Counted from the stretch's first letter, positions 27,443 to 36,953 are shown. The stretch: DNA of 64,000 nt from Lachnospiraceae bacterium (GCA_022766245.1 JALEPL010000012.1:1-64000), one strand, 5' to 3'. The notes: generated from the sequence alone by a model not told the origin. Numbers and translations are program-made.

Positions 27443-27847
27443 ATGACAATGACAAGTGATCCAATTGCAGATATGCTTACAAGAATCCGTAATGCAAACA
27501 CTGCAAAACATGATACCGTTGATATCCCTGCTTCCAAAATTAAAGTGGCAATCGCAGATATTTTGGTAAGAGAAGGATATATTGCAAAATATGATATGAT
27601 CGAGGATGGTGTCGTTAAGACTATGCACGTTACTTTAAAGTACGGTGCAGACAAGAACGAGAAGATCATCACTGGAATCAAGAGAATTTCTAAGCCGGGT
27701 CTTCGTGTATATGCCGGTAAGGATAATCTGCCGAAGGTTCTCGGTGGTTTAGGAATCGCAATCCTGTCCACAAACCAGGGAATCATCACTGACAAAGAGG
27801 CTAGAAAGCTTCAGGTGGGCGGAGAAGTGTTAGCATTTGTATGGTAA
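27443..27847 (+). CDS. rpsH: 30S ribosomal protein S8
   Basis: 134 residues, starting at ATG 27443 ([20 protein letters not shown]); an ATG two codons later is an alternative. GGAGG lies 10 bases upstream. The C-terminal motif [20 protein letters not shown] binds helix 21 of 16S rRNA. In Escherichia coli S8 represses the spc operon through a site in rplE; I see no obvious equivalent here. Confidence 0.96.
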   Translation: MTMTSDPIADMLTRIRNANTAKHDTVDIPASKIKVAIADILVREGYIAKYDMIEDGVVKTMHVTLKYGADKNEKIITGIKRISKPGLRVYAGKDNLPKVLGGLGIAILSTNQGIITDKEARKLQVGGEVLAFVW

Positions 27848-27880
27848 GATTAAAAATATAAATTATTAGGAGGTACGGGC

Positions 27881-28420
27881 ATGTCACGTATAGGAAGAAT
27901 GCCAATCGCAATTCCTGCAGGCGTAACTGTGGAATTAGCAGAAAATAATCAGGTGACTGTAAAAGGACCAAAAGGAACATTAAGCAGAGTATTACCATCT
28001 GAGATGGAAATCAAAGTTGAGGGTTCTGAAGTAATCGTTACAAGACCGAATGATTTGAAGAAAATGAAATCTTTACACGGATTAACCAGAACATTGCTCA
28101 ACAACATGGTGGTTGGTGTTACTGATGGGTTCAAAAAAGAGCTTGAGGTTAACGGTGTAGGTTACAGAGCATCCAAGGCCGGCAAGAAGCTCACATTAAA
28201 CCTTGGATATTCCCATCCGGTAGAGATGGAGGATCCGGAAGGATTAGAGTCTACCGTAGATGGTAACAAGATTATCATCACAGGTATCGATAAAGAGAAG
28301 GTTGGCCAATACGCAGCTGAGATCAGAGATAAGAGAAGACCTGAGCCTTACAAAGGAAAGGGTATTAAGTATGCTGATGAAGTTATTAGACGTAAAGTTG
28401 GTAAGACTGGTAAGAAATAA
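27881..28420 (+). CDS. rplF: 50S ribosomal protein L6
   Basis: 179 residues, starting [20 protein letters not shown] after TTAGGAGG. Two similar alpha/beta domains are seen, the second with the conserved [20 protein letters not shown] and GKGIKYADE near the C-terminus. L6 lies close to the factor-binding site beside the L7/L12 stalk. It is spaced 33 bases from rpsH and 18 from rplR. Confidence 0.97.
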   Translation: MSRIGRMPIAIPAGVTVELAENNQVTVKGPKGTLSRVLPSEMEIKVEGSEVIVTRPNDLKKMKSLHGLTRTLLNNMVVGVTDGFKKELEVNGVGYRASKAGKKLTLNLGYSHPVEMEDPEGLESTVDGNKIIITGIDKEKVGQYAAEIRDKRRPEPYKGKGIKYADEVIRRKVGKTGKK

Positions 28421-28438
28421 TTAAAGGAGTGACGAGAA

Positions 28439-28807
28439 ATGGTTAATAAAGAATCCAGAACAGCAGTTCGTGAAAAAAAGCATAGTAGAATGCGTTATCA
28501 TTTAGCTGGAACAGCTGAGAGACCACGTTTAGCTGTGTTTAGAAGTAATAATCATATGTACGCTCAGATTATTGACGACACAGTTGGAAATACCCTCGTT
28601 TCAGCTTCCACAATGGATAAAGACATTAAGGCAGCTTGCGAGAAGACCAACAACGTGGATGCAGCAGCACAGGTTGGTACAGCAGTAGCAAAGAAAGCAT
28701 TAGAAAAAGGTATTACCACAGTTGTCTTTGACAGAGGCGGTTTTATATATGCAGGCAAGGTAAAGGCGTTAGCCGAGGCAGCAAGAGAAGCTGGTTTAGA
28801 TTTCTAG
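28439..28807 (+). CDS. rplR: 50S ribosomal protein L18
   Basis: 122 residues. After a basic N-terminus ([20 protein letters not shown]) come [20 protein letters not shown] and a C-terminal [20 protein letters not shown], all typical of L18. It binds 5S rRNA together with L5 and brings it into the 50S subunit. AAAGGAGTGA precedes the ATG. Confidence 0.97.
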   Translation: MVNKESRTAVREKKHSRMRYHLAGTAERPRLAVFRSNNHMYAQIIDDTVGNTLVSASTMDKDIKAACEKTNNVDAAAQVGTAVAKKALEKGITTVVFDRGGFIYAGKVKALAEAAREAGLDF

Positions 28808-28825
28808 TGAAGGAGGAAACAGTAC

Positions 28826-29335
28826 ATGAAACGTACAATTATTGATGCTAGCCAATTAGAGTTAGAAGAAAAAGTGGTATCAATTAAGCGCGTTACGAAG
28901 GTTGTAAAAGGTGGACGTAACATGCGTTTCACAGCTCTTGTTGTTGTAGGTGACGGCAATGGTCATGTGGGCGCAGGCTTAGGAAAAGCTACTGAGATTC
29001 CGGAAGCAATCCGTAAGGGTAAAGAGGATGCTATGAAGAAGCTCATCACAGTTAAGCTGGATGAGAACAACAGTATCACTCATGATATCTCCGGAAAGCA
29101 TACAGGTGCTTCTGTATTATTAAAGAAGGCTCCGGAAGGAACCGGTATCATCGCTGGTGGTCCTGCCCGTAGCGTATGTGAGTTAGCAGGTATCAAGAAT
29201 ATCCGTACAAAGTCTTTGGGTTCTAACAATAAGCAGAACGTTGTTCTTGCAACAATTGATGCGTTAGGACAGTTGAAATCCCCGGAAGAGGTAGCAAAGC
29301 TTCGTGGATTATCTGTAGAAGAAGTAGTAGGTTAA
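28826..29335 (+). CDS. rpsE: 30S ribosomal protein S5
   Basis: 169 residues. The double-stranded RNA-binding fold contains [19 protein letters not shown] and the decoding-centre loop [20 protein letters not shown]. Further conserved phrases are [19 protein letters not shown] and [19 protein letters not shown]5 affects translational accuracy and mRNA helicase action. AAGGAGG precedes the ATG. Confidence 0.97.
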   Translation: MKRTIIDASQLELEEKVVSIKRVTKVVKGGRNMRFTALVVVGDGNGHVGAGLGKATEIPEAIRKGKEDAMKKLITVKLDENNSITHDISGKHTGASVLLKKAPEGTGIIAGGPARSVCELAGIKNIRTKSLGSNNKQNVVLATIDALGQLKSPEEVAKLRGLSVEEVVG

Positions 29336-29348
29336 GGAGGATATTAAA

Positions 29349-29531
29349 ATGGCAGAGAAGTTAAAAATTACACTCGTAAAATCTACTATCGGCGCTGTAC
29401 CGAAGAACAAGAAAACTGTTGAGGCACTTGGCCTTAAGAAGATCGGTGCAACTGTTGAGCGTCCTGATAACAAAGCAGTTAGAGGAATGATTCAGCAGGT
29501 AAGACATTTAGTAAAAGTAGAAGAAGTATAA
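29349..29531 (+). CDS. rpmD: 50S ribosomal protein L30
   Basis: 60 residues, the bacterial short form. LKITLVKSTIGAVPKNKKTV and a C-terminal RGMIQQVRHLVKVEEV are diagnostic. It binds 5S/23S rRNA contact regions of the 50S subunit. AAGGAGG lies at the end of rpsE, and rplO starts 24 bases after the stop. Confidence 0.96.
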   Translation: MAEKLKITLVKSTIGAVPKNKKTVEALGLKKIGATVERPDNKAVRGMIQQVRHLVKVEEV

Positions 29532-29555
29532 TTATAAAAGATAGGAGGTGTCGAG

Positions 29556-29996
29556 ATGGACTTATCAAATTTACAACCTGCAGTAGGTGCAAAGCACAGT
29601 GATAATTTCAGAAGAGGACGTGGACATGGTTCAGGAAATGGTAAGACAGCTGGTAAGGGACATAAGGGACAGAAGGCTCGTTCAGGAGCACCGAGACCTG
29701 GTTTCGAAGGTGGTCAGATGCCATTATACAGAAGATTACCTAAGAGAGGATTCAAGTGCATAAATTCTAAGACTATCGTTGGAATTAATATTTCCGCTCT
29801 TGAGGTATTCGAGAATGATGCAGTAGTATCTGTTGAAACTTTAATTGAAAAAGGTATCGTTAAGAACCCGAGAGACGGCGTTAAGATTCTCGGAAATGGC
29901 GAACTTACTAAGAAGCTCACAGTTCAGGCTAATGCATTCAGCGCAAGCGCAAAAGAAAAGATTGAGGCTCTTGGTGGAAAAGCTGAGGTGATCTAA
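29556..29996 (+). CDS. rplO: 50S ribosomal protein L15
   Basis: 146 residues. It has the Gly-rich extended N-terminus ([20 protein letters not shown], then [20 protein letters not shown]) that threads through 23S rRNA, and a globular C-terminal domain. TAGGAGG precedes the ATG. Its stop codon overlaps the secY start by one base (TAATG), the usual junction that couples L15 to SecY synthesis. Confidence 0.97.
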   Translation: MDLSNLQPAVGAKHSDNFRRGRGHGSGNGKTAGKGHKGQKARSGAPRPGFEGGQMPLYRRLPKRGFKCINSKTIVGINISALEVFENDAVVSVETLIEKGIVKNPRDGVKILGNGELTKKLTVQANAFSASAKEKIEALGGKAEVI

Positions 29997-31306
29997 TGTT
30001 CGATACAGTCCGTAATGCTTTCAAGGTCAAGGATATTCGGAAACGTTTATGGTTTACGTTTTTTATGCTGGTTATCATCAGAATCGGTTCACAGTTACCG
30101 ATTCCTGGTGTAAATCCAGATATTTTCACCAGCTTCTTTGAGGGAAATGATGCATTTAATTTCTTTGATGCAATTACCGGTGGATCCTTTATACAGATGT
30201 CCATCTTTGCATTGAATATTACGCCATACATTACCTCGTCCATTATCATGCAGCTTTTGACCATTGCAATCCCTAAGCTGGAAGAGATGCAGCGTGATGG
30301 AGAAGAAGGACGCAAGAAGATCACGGAGATTACACGTTATGTGACTGTGGCACTTGCTTTGATTGAATCCATTGCCATGGCAGTTGGATTTTCAAAGATG
30401 GGTTATCTGGCAGACAATGGTATTCTTCAGATTATCCTGGTGGTTGTCACACTGACAGCCGGATCTGCTGTCCTGATGTGGATTGGTGAACGTATTACCG
30501 AGAATGGTGTTGGTAATGGTATTTCCATCGTATTGGTAATCAACATTATTTCCCGTATTCCAAATGATTTTGGAACATTGTTTGAGCAGTTTGTAGCTGG
30601 CAAGATTCCTGCTAAGGCAGTTCTTGCGGTGGTTATTATTGTAGCAATTATTGTTGCGATGGTGGTCTTTGTCGTGCTTTTACAGGGGGCAGAGCGGAAA
30701 ATTCCGGTTCAGTATTCCAAAAAGATTCAGGGAAGAAGACAGGTGGGTGGTCAGTCCTCTCACATTCCATTAAAGGTGAATACCGCTGGAGTTATTCCTG
30801 TTATCTTTGCACAGTCCCTGATGCAGTTTCCGGTTGTGATTGCTTCTATTTTAGGAAAGGGTAACGGAACTGGTATCGGAAGCAAGATATTAAAAGGATT
30901 GTCTCAGTCCAACTGGTGCAATCCGGAAGAACCCATTTATAGCATTGGCTTGGTTGTGTATTTGATTTTAATTATTGCTTTTGCATATTTTTATACATCA
31001 ATTACATTCAACCCGTTGGAGATTGCCAACAATATGAAGCGCTCAGGCGGTTTTATTCCGGGAATCAGACCTGGAAAGCCTACCAGTGATTATCTGTCAA
31101 AGATTTTAGGTTATGTCATCTTTATTGGAGCGGTAGGATTGTCCATTGTGGCAGTACTTCCCATCTTCTTTAATGGTGTATTTAAGGCGAATGTTTCCTT
31201 TGGTGGAACATCCATCATCATTATTGTAGGTGTTGTGATTGAGACTATTAAGCAGATCGAGTCACAGATGCTGGTTCGTAACTATAAGGGATTTTTAAAT
31301 GACTAA
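29996..31306 (+). CDS. secY: Preprotein translocase channel subunit SecY
   Basis: 436 residues with ten membrane segments, forming the Sec channel with SecE and SecG (neither encoded here). Key features are QLPIPGVNPDIF near the first helix, the plug-region sequence ITPYITSSIIMQLLTIAIPK, the cytoplasmic loop AERKIPVQYSKKIQGRRQVG that contacts SecA and ribosomes, and GTSIIIIVGVVIETIKQIES near the end. Its ribosome binding site is weak (GAGGTG inside rplO), so it probably depends on translational coupling. A strong hairpin follows before adk. Confidence 0.96.
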   Translation: MFDTVRNAFKVKDIRKRLWFTFFMLVIIRIGSQLPIPGVNPDIFTSFFEGNDAFNFFDAITGGSFIQMSIFALNITPYITSSIIMQLLTIAIPKLEEMQRDGEEGRKKITEITRYVTVALALIESIAMAVGFSKMGYLADNGILQIILVVVTLTAGSAVLMWIGERITENGVGNGISIVLVINIISRIPNDFGTLFEQFVAGKIPAKAVLAVVIIVAIIVAMVVFVVLLQGAERKIPVQYSKKIQGRRQVGGQSSHIPLKVNTAGVIPVIFAQSLMQFPVVIASILGKGNGTGIGSKILKGLSQSNWCNPEEPIYSIGLVVYLILIIAFAYFYTSITFNPLEIANNMKRSGGFIPGIRPGKPTSDYLSKILGYVIFIGAVGLSIVAVLPIFFNGVFKANVSFGGTSIIIIVGVVIETIKQIESQMLVRNYKGFLND

Positions 31307-31309
31307 TAT

Positions 31310-31349
31310 GTGTGCCCGGGAGATACGTTTTGTATCTCCCACGGTGCAC
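31310..31349 (+). promoter_or_regulatory. Strong hairpin between secY and adk
   Basis: A 9-bp perfect stem GGGAGATAC/GTATCTCCC (31318-31326, 31332-31340) is extended by a 7-bp outer stem (31310-31316 with 31343-31349) past a small internal loop. No T run follows, so it is not a classical terminator. It may be an RNA processing or stability element that sets adk/map levels relative to secY, or a pause site. Confidence 0.5.
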
Positions 31350-31396
31350 TAAAGTTGTTTTAAGGCAAAAATATAATTTTATACAGGAGGTTTTTT

Positions 31397-32041
31397 ATGA
31401 AGATTATTATGTTAGGCGCTCCGGGAGCAGGAAAGGGAACTCAGGCAAAGCAGATTGCAGATAAGTATTCTATCCCTCACATTTCTACCGGCGATATTTT
31501 CCGTGCGAACATCAAAAACGGCACAGAGCTGGGTAAGAAAGCCAAAGAGTACATGGATCAGGGAGCTTTAGTTCCGGATGAACTCACCTGTGATCTGGTG
31601 ATGGATCGTATTCAGCAGGATGACTGCAAGAACGGATTTGTTCTGGATGGATTCCCAAGAACCATTCCCCAGGCTGAGGCACTGGATGCGGCACTGGTAA
31701 AAATTAATGAGAAAATGGATTTTGCCATTGATGTGGATGTTCCGGATGAGAACATTGTCAACAGAATGGGCGGAAGAAGAGCATGCTTAAACTGTGGCGC
31801 TACTTATCATGTGGTTTCCATTCCTACCAAGGTAGAAGGAATCTGTGACAGATGCGGCAGCGAGGTAGTGCTTCGCGACGATGATAAGCCGGAGACAGTT
31901 CAGAAGAGACTGACTGTTTATCACGAGCAGACTCAGCCGTTGATTGATTACTACAATAATCAGGGAATCTTAAAGACAGTAGACGGCACCCAGCCTATGG
32001 AAGATGTATTCCAGGCAATTGTATCTATTCTGGGAGAGTAG
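31397..32041 (+). CDS. adk: Adenylate kinase
   Basis: 214 residues, the long-lid form. The P loop is [18 protein letters not shown] (residues 7-24). The AMP-binding STGDIF and the [11 protein letters not shown] motif are intact. The lid (about 126-163) carries two Cys pairs (CLNCG and CDRCG), so it should bind structural zinc as in many Gram-positives. It balances ATP, ADP and AMP in the cytoplasm. The ATG follows AGGAGG. The secY-adk-map order is the normal spc operon extension. Confidence 0.97.
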   Translation: MKIIMLGAPGAGKGTQAKQIADKYSIPHISTGDIFRANIKNGTELGKKAKEYMDQGALVPDELTCDLVMDRIQQDDCKNGFVLDGFPRTIPQAEALDAALVKINEKMDFAIDVDVPDENIVNRMGGRRACLNCGATYHVVSIPTKVEGICDRCGSEVVLRDDDKPETVQKRLTVYHEQTQPLIDYYNNQGILKTVDGTQPMEDVFQAIVSILGE

Positions 32042-32044
32042 GAT

Positions 32045-32812
32045 ATGCCGGTAACGATTAAATCTGCAGAAGAGATTGCGTTAATGCGTGAGGCGGGGAG
32101 ACTTTTAGCGAAAGTGCACCAGGATTTGGGACACGAGCTGAAGGAAGGAATGACCACCTGGGACATTGATCATCTGGGAGAAGAGATGATCCGTGACCTG
32201 GGGGGAATCCCCAACTTTTTGAATTATCAGGGCTATCCGGCATCGGTGTGCGTGTCTGTAAATGATGAGGTGGTTCATGGTATTCCCAGTAAAAAGCGCG
32301 TGATACAGTCCGGAGACATCGTCAGTCTGGATATGGGACTGATTTATCAGGGATATCATTCCGATGCGGCCAGAACCCATGCGATTGGAGAGGTCAGCAG
32401 AGAAGCTTCTTTATTAATAGAAAGAACACGGGAAAGCTTTTTCCAGGGAATGCAATATGCCAGAGCAGGAAGAAGACTGTATGACATATCCGCAGCCATT
32501 GGAGATTATGCAGAAAGCTTTGGGTATGGTGTGGTGTATGACCTTGTGGGACATGGAATTGGTACACATTTGCATGAGAAACCGGATATACCAAACTATA
32601 GACAGCGCAGGAGAGGAATGAAGCTGAAAGCGGGGATGACTCTTGCTGTAGAGCCTATGATTAATCAGGGTGAGCCGGATGTGGTATGGCTGGATGATGA
32701 GTGGACGGTGGCAACCTATGATGGTTCACTGTCAGCACATTATGAAAATACCATTGTAATCACGGATGGGGAACCGGAGATTCTGACACTGACAGAGGAG
32801 GAGAAAGCATGA
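32045..32812 (+). CDS. map: Methionine aminopeptidase, type I
   Basis: 255 residues. It removes the N-terminal Met from new proteins when the next residue is small. The metal-binding residues lie in LDMGLIYQGYHSDAARTH (two Asp), VGHGIGTHLHE (His), LAVEPMINQGE (Glu) and SAHYENTIVIT (Glu). There is no SH3-type N-terminal extension. It starts 3 bases after the adk stop, and its own stop overlaps the next gene (ATGA). Confidence 0.95.
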   Translation: MPVTIKSAEEIALMREAGRLLAKVHQDLGHELKEGMTTWDIDHLGEEMIRDLGGIPNFLNYQGYPASVCVSVNDEVVHGIPSKKRVIQSGDIVSLDMGLIYQGYHSDAARTHAIGEVSREASLLIERTRESFFQGMQYARAGRRLYDISAAIGDYAESFGYGVVYDLVGHGIGTHLHEKPDIPNYRQRRRGMKLKAGMTLAVEPMINQGEPDVVWLDDEWTVATYDGSLSAHYENTIVITDGEPEILTLTEEEKA

Positions 32813-33081
32813 ATCTGGCAAAAGTACTAGCTGGGCATGATAAGAACCATTATTATCTGATTCTGGAGGAGAATGAGGAAGATGTGCTTTTGGTGAATGG
32901 AACCACCAGACCGCTGGCAAAACCAAAAAAGAAAAATAAAAAGCATATACAAATCATTAAAAGAATTCCGGAATATATCATAATTTCAGAAACGGTATCA
33001 CAGAGTGATGCAGAGATTGCAGAGATGCTGCGGCAATATCAGCAGTATCTGGCAGGAACCGGTCAAAAGACCCAAAATTAG
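32809..33081 (+). CDS. KOW-domain RNA-binding protein (L14e-like)
   Basis: 90 residues overlapping map by 4 bases, with GAGGAGG inside map. The N-terminal half ([20 protein letters not shown], then [20 protein letters not shown]) resembles the short KOW/L14e-like RNA-binding proteins that many Clostridia carry between map and infA. The C-terminal half is a helical tail. A ribosome- or translation-linked role is inferred from its place and basic patch; no specific function is established as far as I know. Confidence 0.75.
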   Translation: MNLAKVLAGHDKNHYYLILEENEEDVLLVNGTTRPLAKPKKKNKKHIQIIKRIPEYIIISETVSQSDAEIAEMLRQYQQYLAGTGQKTQN

Positions 33082-33092
33082 GAGGAACGAAA

Positions 33093-33311
33093 ATGTCAAA
33101 AGCAGATGTAATTGAAGTAGAAGGAACGATTGTTGAAAAATTACCTAACGCCATGTTTCAGGTAGAGCTTGAAAATGGGCATCAGGTACTGGCTCATATC
33201 AGTGGTAAGCTGAGAATGAACTTTATTCGTATTTTACCGGGGGATAAGGTGACCATCGAGATGTCTCCCTACGATCTGACAAAGGGCAGAATCATTTGGA
33301 GAGATAAGTAA
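33093..33311 (+). CDS. infA: Translation initiation factor IF-1
   Basis: 72 residues, the exact family length: an OB fold with [40 protein letters not shown] and a C-terminal [17 protein letters not shown]-1 fills the A site of the 30S during initiation. TAGGAGG precedes the ATG. Transcription probably ends or is reset in the next 110 bases. Confidence 0.97.
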   Translation: MSKADVIEVEGTIVEKLPNAMFQVELENGHQVLAHISGKLRMNFIRILPGDKVTIEMSPYDLTKGRIIWRDK

Positions 33312-33341
33312 AATCGCACCAAAAAAGAAATAAAAAAGTTG

Positions 33342-33370
33342 TTGCTTTTTAAAATGGTTTATGATAGAAT
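33342..33370 (+). promoter_or_regulatory. Probable promoter upstream of rpmJ
   Basis: TTGCTT (33342-33347), a 17-base spacer and TAGAAT (33365-33370). It would give the alpha-operon part (rpmJ to rplQ) its own transcription start. Confidence 0.5.
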
Positions 33371-33418
33371 GCTAGATGGACGCTCTGGGCGGGAGTGCGC
33401 TATTTAGCATTTTTTTGT
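33368..33418 (+). terminator. Terminator-like hairpin between infA and rpmJ
   Basis: ATGCTAGAT pairs with ATTTAGCAT (one G-T pair), with a GC-rich inner part (GGACGC ... GTGCGC), and is followed by T7. It overlaps the -10 region of the probable promoter, so it can end transcripts coming from infA while a new one starts just downstream. It could also be an attenuator if transcription starts further upstream. Confidence 0.6.
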
Positions 33419-33506
33419 TGTAGCCACAACGGAAATAGCCCAAGAGGTAGATATCAATACTGCGTGTTATGTCAGTCCGGCAGGCAAAGGGAAAGGAGGA
33501 TGGACT

Positions 33507-33620
33507 ATGAAGGTAAGATCATCAGTAAAACCTATTTGCGAGAAATGCAAAGTAATTAAAAGAAAGGGAAGTATCAGAATCATCTGTGAAAACCCGAAAC
33601 ACAAACAGAGACAGGGTTAA
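33507..33620 (+). CDS. rpmJ: 50S ribosomal protein L36
   Basis: 37 codons, from ATG 33507 nine bases after AAAGGAGG. The product starts [20 protein letters not shown] and ends with HKQRQG. It is the zinc-ribbon (C+) form: CEKC, a later Cys and a His (CENPKH) would hold one zinc ion. L36 is the smallest 50S protein and joins late in assembly. A 227-base structured spacer separates it from rpsM. Confidence 0.97.
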   Translation: MKVRSSVKPICEKCKVIKRKGSIRIICENPKHKQRQG

Positions 33621-33847
33621 TAAACTCTACTCAAAATTATGTGCGGCTGCAGCATGACAGATCATGCTGTTCATAATATGCGCTATGCGCAGTTGGAAAT
33701 AACTGGTTCCTCATCATACCGGAGGGTACGGTTAGCGGAGTCGGAGAATCAGGTGTATGCACACATTTCAGGGCGGGAAACCGCAGCTGCATGGGTTTGA
33801 TTGCTCCCGAAAAATCACAAAGAATAATTATGGAGGTGTAAACACAC
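33621..33847 (+). promoter_or_regulatory. Long structured spacer before rpsM
   Basis: This 227-base gap within an otherwise tightly packed operon holds perfect hairpins: CAGCATGA/TCATGCTG (33650-33657, 33662-33669) and TGCGC/GCGCA (33679-33683, 33687-33691), then ACCG/CGGT around 33718-33732. No coding sequence is seen. A ribosomal-protein leader controlling the rpsM-rpsK-rpsD-rpoA-rplQ block is a reasonable guess (S4 and S13 are encoded here), but no known leader class was recognised. Confidence 0.45.
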
Positions 33848-34216
33848 ATGGCTCGTATCGCAGGTGTAGATTTACCAAGAGAAAAACGTGTTGAGATCGG
33901 TTTGACATATATCTATGGAATCGGTAGAGTAAGCTCTAACCGCATCCTGGAGGCAGCAAACGTTGATCCGAATACTCGTTGCAGAGACTTAACAGACGAC
34001 GAGGTTAAGAGAATTAGTGCAGTAATCGACGAGACTCAGACTGTAGAGGGTGATTTGAGACGTCAGACAGCTCTTGATATCAAGAGACTGCAGGAGATTG
34101 GATGCTATCGTGGTATCCGTCACAGAAAGGGACTGCCTGTTCGTGGTCAGAAGACAAAGACCAACGCAAGAACAAGAAAAGGTCCGAAGAAAACTGTTGC
34201 AAACAAGAAGAAATAG
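33848..34216 (+). CDS. rpsM: 30S ribosomal protein S13
   Basis: 122 residues, starting [20 protein letters not shown] after TGGAGGTG. The helix-two-turn-helix region ([20 protein letters not shown]) and the basic tail [17 protein letters not shown] that contacts P-site tRNA are present. S13 bridges to the 50S subunit through L5. Confidence 0.97.
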   Translation: MARIAGVDLPREKRVEIGLTYIYGIGRVSSNRILEAANVDPNTRCRDLTDDEVKRISAVIDETQTVEGDLRRQTALDIKRLQEIGCYRGIRHRKGLPVRGQKTKTNARTRKGPKKTVANKKK

Positions 34217-34257
34217 TTTGGTATATGAATATTTGAAGAAAGTAGGTTAGTTTAGAT

Positions 34258-34650
34258 ATGGCTAAAGTTACAAAAAAAGTGACAAAAAAGCGTGTAAAGA
34301 AAAACGTTGAACATGGACAGGCACATATTCAGGCATCCTTCAATAACACAATCGTTACATTGACCGATGCTCAGGGAAATGCTTTATCATGGGCAAGTGC
34401 CGGTGGTCTTGGATTTAGAGGTTCAAAGAAATCTACTCCATATGCTGCACAGATGGCAGCAGAAACTGCTACAAAGGCAGCTCTTGTACATGGATTAAAA
34501 ACAGTTGATGTTATGGTTAAAGGACCAGGTTCAGGAAGAGAAGCAGCAATCCGTGCCCTTCAGGCAGCAGGATTGGAAGTTCTTTCCATTCGTGACGTGA
34601 CTCCAGTTCCTCATAATGGATGTCGTCCACCAAAACGTAGAAGAGTATAA
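34258..34650 (+). CDS. rpsK: 30S ribosomal protein S11
   Basis: 130 residues. Conserved parts are [34 protein letters not shown] and the C-terminal [17 protein letters not shown]11 lies on the 30S platform near the mRNA exit. The ribosome binding site is the weakest of the cluster (AAGTAGG); a 41-base spacer precedes it. Confidence 0.97.
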   Translation: MAKVTKKVTKKRVKKNVEHGQAHIQASFNNTIVTLTDAQGNALSWASAGGLGFRGSKKSTPYAAQMAAETATKAALVHGLKTVDVMVKGPGSGREAAIRALQAAGLEVLSIRDVTPVPHNGCRPPKRRRV

Positions 34651-34667
34651 TTAGGAGGATATCTAAA

Positions 34668-35261
34668 ATGGCAGTAAATAAAGTACCTGTTCTTAAGAGA
34701 TGTAGAGCACTTGGTTTAGAGCCGAGTTACTTAGGATATGATAAGAAGTCTAACAGACAGTTAAGAAGAGCAAACAAGAAGATGTCTGAGTACGGTCTTC
34801 AGCTCAGAGAAAAGCAGAAAGCAAAATTCATTTACGGAGTATTAGAGAAGCCTTTCCGTAACTACTATGAGAAGGCTGACCAGATGAAGGGTATGACAGG
34901 TGCAAACCTGATGACTATCTTAGAGTCTCGTCTGGATAATGTGGTTTTCCGTTTGGGATTTGCTCGTACAAGAAAAGAAGCAAGACAGATTGTTGACCAT
35001 AAGTTTGTATTAGTAAATGGTAAGCGTGTGAACATTCCGTCTTATCTGGTTAAGGCTGGCGATGTGATTGAGATTAGAGAGGATCGCAAGACTTCTCAGA
35101 GAATGAAGGACATCGTAGAAGTTGCCGGTGGAAGATTAGTCCCGGAATGGCTTGATGTAGATGCAGAGAAATTACAGGGAACCGTTAAGGAATTACCTAC
35201 CAGAGAAATGATTGATGTACCTGTAGATGAGATGCTTATCGTCGAGTTATATTCTAAATAA
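34668..35261 (+). CDS. rpsD: 30S ribosomal protein S4
   Basis: 197 residues without the CxxC zinc motifs found in some S4 proteins. An S4 RNA-binding domain is present ([20 protein letters not shown], then [20 protein letters not shown]). S4 nucleates 30S assembly and autoregulates translation in several bacteria. Its place between rpsK and rpoA is normal for Clostridia, unlike Bacillus where rpsD is elsewhere. Confidence 0.97.
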   Translation: MAVNKVPVLKRCRALGLEPSYLGYDKKSNRQLRRANKKMSEYGLQLREKQKAKFIYGVLEKPFRNYYEKADQMKGMTGANLMTILESRLDNVVFRLGFARTRKEARQIVDHKFVLVNGKRVNIPSYLVKAGDVIEIREDRKTSQRMKDIVEVAGGRLVPEWLDVDAEKLQGTVKELPTREMIDVPVDEMLIVELYSK

Positions 35262-35301
35262 TCGTGATTAGGCGTAATACCCGAAAAAGGAGGGACTTGT
35301 A

Positions 35302-36264
35302 GTGTTCGATTTTCAAAAACCAATAATTGAAATTGCTGAAATTTCTGAAGACAAAAGATATGGAAAGTTCGTGTGTGAACCATTGGAAAGAGGTTATGGC
35401 ACCACACTTGGCAACTCACTCCGCAGAATTATGTTGTCTTCCTTACCGGGTGCAGCAGTTAGTCAGGTTAAGATTGACGGCGTGTTGCATGAGTTTAGCT
35501 CAATTCCGGGTGTCAAAGAAGATGTGACTGAGATTATTATGAACATCAAGAATCTTGCGATTCAGAATAACAGCACAGATGATGAGCCGAAGACTGCATA
35601 TATCGAGTTCACGGGTGAGGGTGTTGTTACCGCTGCAGATATTCAGGTGGATCAGGATATCGTGATCATGAATCCGGATTTGGAGATTGCACATTTGAAT
35701 GGCGGAGCTGATTCCAAGCTTTATATGGAGTTGACCATTACAAATGGAAGAGGTTATGTCAGTGCAGATAAGAATAAGAGCGACGATCTTCCAATCGGAG
35801 TCATCGCCATCGATTCTATCTATACACCGGTAGAGCGTGTGAATTTATCCGTTCAGAACACTCGTGTCGGCCAGATCACAGATTATGATAAGCTGACATT
35901 AGATGTATACACCAATGGAACACTTGCTCCGGATGAGGCTGTCAGCCTTGCAGCTAAGGTCTTAAGTGAGCACTTGAGCCTGTTCATTGATCTTTCTGAG
36001 AATGCAAAGACCGCAGAGGTTATGATTGAGAAAGAGGACAGCGCAAAAGAGAAGGTTCTGGAGATGAATATCGACGAGCTGGAGTTATCCGTGCGTTCTT
36101 ATAACTGCTTGAAGAGAGCAGGAATCAATACCGTAGAGGAATTGACTAACCGGACACCGGAGGACATGATGAAGGTTCGCAACCTCGGACGCAAGTCATT
36201 AGAAGAAGTATTGGCAAAATTAAAGGAATTAGGCTTACAGCTCAATCAGGGCGAGGAAGCTTAA
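35302..36264 (+). CDS. rpoA: DNA-directed RNA polymerase alpha subunit
   Basis: 320 residues, starting at GTG 35302 ([20 protein letters not shown]) after AAAGGAGGG. The N-terminal dimerisation domain has [20 protein letters not shown] and [16 protein letters not shown] linker leads to the C-terminal DNA-binding domain (about 245-320) with [20 protein letters not shown] and [11 protein letters not shown], which contacts UP elements and activators. Confidence 0.97.
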   Translation: MFDFQKPIIEIAEISEDKRYGKFVCEPLERGYGTTLGNSLRRIMLSSLPGAAVSQVKIDGVLHEFSSIPGVKEDVTEIIMNIKNLAIQNNSTDDEPKTAYIEFTGEGVVTAADIQVDQDIVIMNPDLEIAHLNGGADSKLYMELTITNGRGYVSADKNKSDDLPIGVIAIDSIYTPVERVNLSVQNTRVGQITDYDKLTLDVYTNGTLAPDEAVSLAAKVLSEHLSLFIDLSENAKTAEVMIEKEDSAKEKVLEMNIDELELSVRSYNCLKRAGINTVEELTNRTPEDMMKVRNLGRKSLEEVLAKLKELGLQLNQGEEA

Positions 36265-36292
36265 GAAACCATACTCATAGATGGCAGTGCTG

Positions 36293-36377
36293 GTAAGACC
36301 GACGAGCGCAGCGGTGTCAGTTCATGAGTGGCATATAACAAGCATTCGGTAAGTAAGACCGATGAGCGTAGCCGGAT
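36293..36377 (+). repeat. Direct repeat pair between rpoA and rplQ
   Basis: GTAAGACCGACGAGCGCAGC at 36293 recurs, with three changes in 25 bases, as GTAAGACCGATGAGCGTAGC at 36353, exactly 60 bases later. Both lie in the untranslated spacer ahead of rplQ and may fold or bind protein. Confidence 0.6.
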
Positions 36378-36401
36378 GTACCACAAATGGAGGGCCGAAA
36401 A

Positions 36402-36938
36402 ATGGCAAAGTATAGAAAATTAGGAAGAACATCTTCCCAGAGAAAAGCATTATTGAGAAACCAGGTTACCGCATTATTAAACAACGGTAAGATCGTTACA
36501 ACTGAGGCAAAGGCAAAAGAGATCCGCAAGATCGCTGAGGGTCTGATTGCAATGGCAGTAAGAGAGAAGGATAACTTCGAAGAGGTTACTGTTAAGGCTA
36601 AGGTTGCAAGAAAAGACAAAGATGGCAAGAGAGTGAAAGAGGTTGTAGATGGTAAGAAGGTTACTGTTTATGACGAGGTAGAGAAGACCATCAAGAAGGA
36701 TATGCCTTCCCGTCTTCACGCTAGAAGAGAGATGTTAAAGGTTCTTTATCCGGTAAAGGAAGTTCCTACTGATGCAGCAGGAAAGAAAAAGAATACCAAG
36801 CAGGTTGATCTTCCGGCTAAGTTGTTTGATGAGATTGCACCGAAGTACGCTGATCGTAAGGGTGGATACACCAGAATCGTAAAGATTGGACAGCGTAAAG
36901 GTGATGGAGCATTAGAGGTTCTCATCGAGCTGGTATAG
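36402..36938 (+). CDS. rplQ: 50S ribosomal protein L17 with an internal insertion
   Basis: The start is ATG 36402 (MAKYRKLGRTSSQRKALLRN) after GGAGGG; an ATG at 36387 lies on the ribosome binding site itself. 178 residues against about 115-130 in most bacteria. The N-terminal half and the C-terminal GGYTRIVKIGQRKGDGALEV are standard. The surplus lies in charged segments in the middle (VARKDKDGKRVKEVVDGKKV and AAGKKKNTKQVDLPAKLFDE). L17 sits near the tunnel exit. It ends the ribosomal cluster and a terminator follows. Confidence 0.95.
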   Translation: MAKYRKLGRTSSQRKALLRNQVTALLNNGKIVTTEAKAKEIRKIAEGLIAMAVREKDNFEEVTVKAKVARKDKDGKRVKEVVDGKKVTVYDEVEKTIKKDMPSRLHARREMLKVLYPVKEVPTDAAGKKKNTKQVDLPAKLFDEIAPKYADRKGGYTRIVKIGQRKGDGALEVLIELV

Positions 36939-36953
36939 TTTCAAAAATAATAG

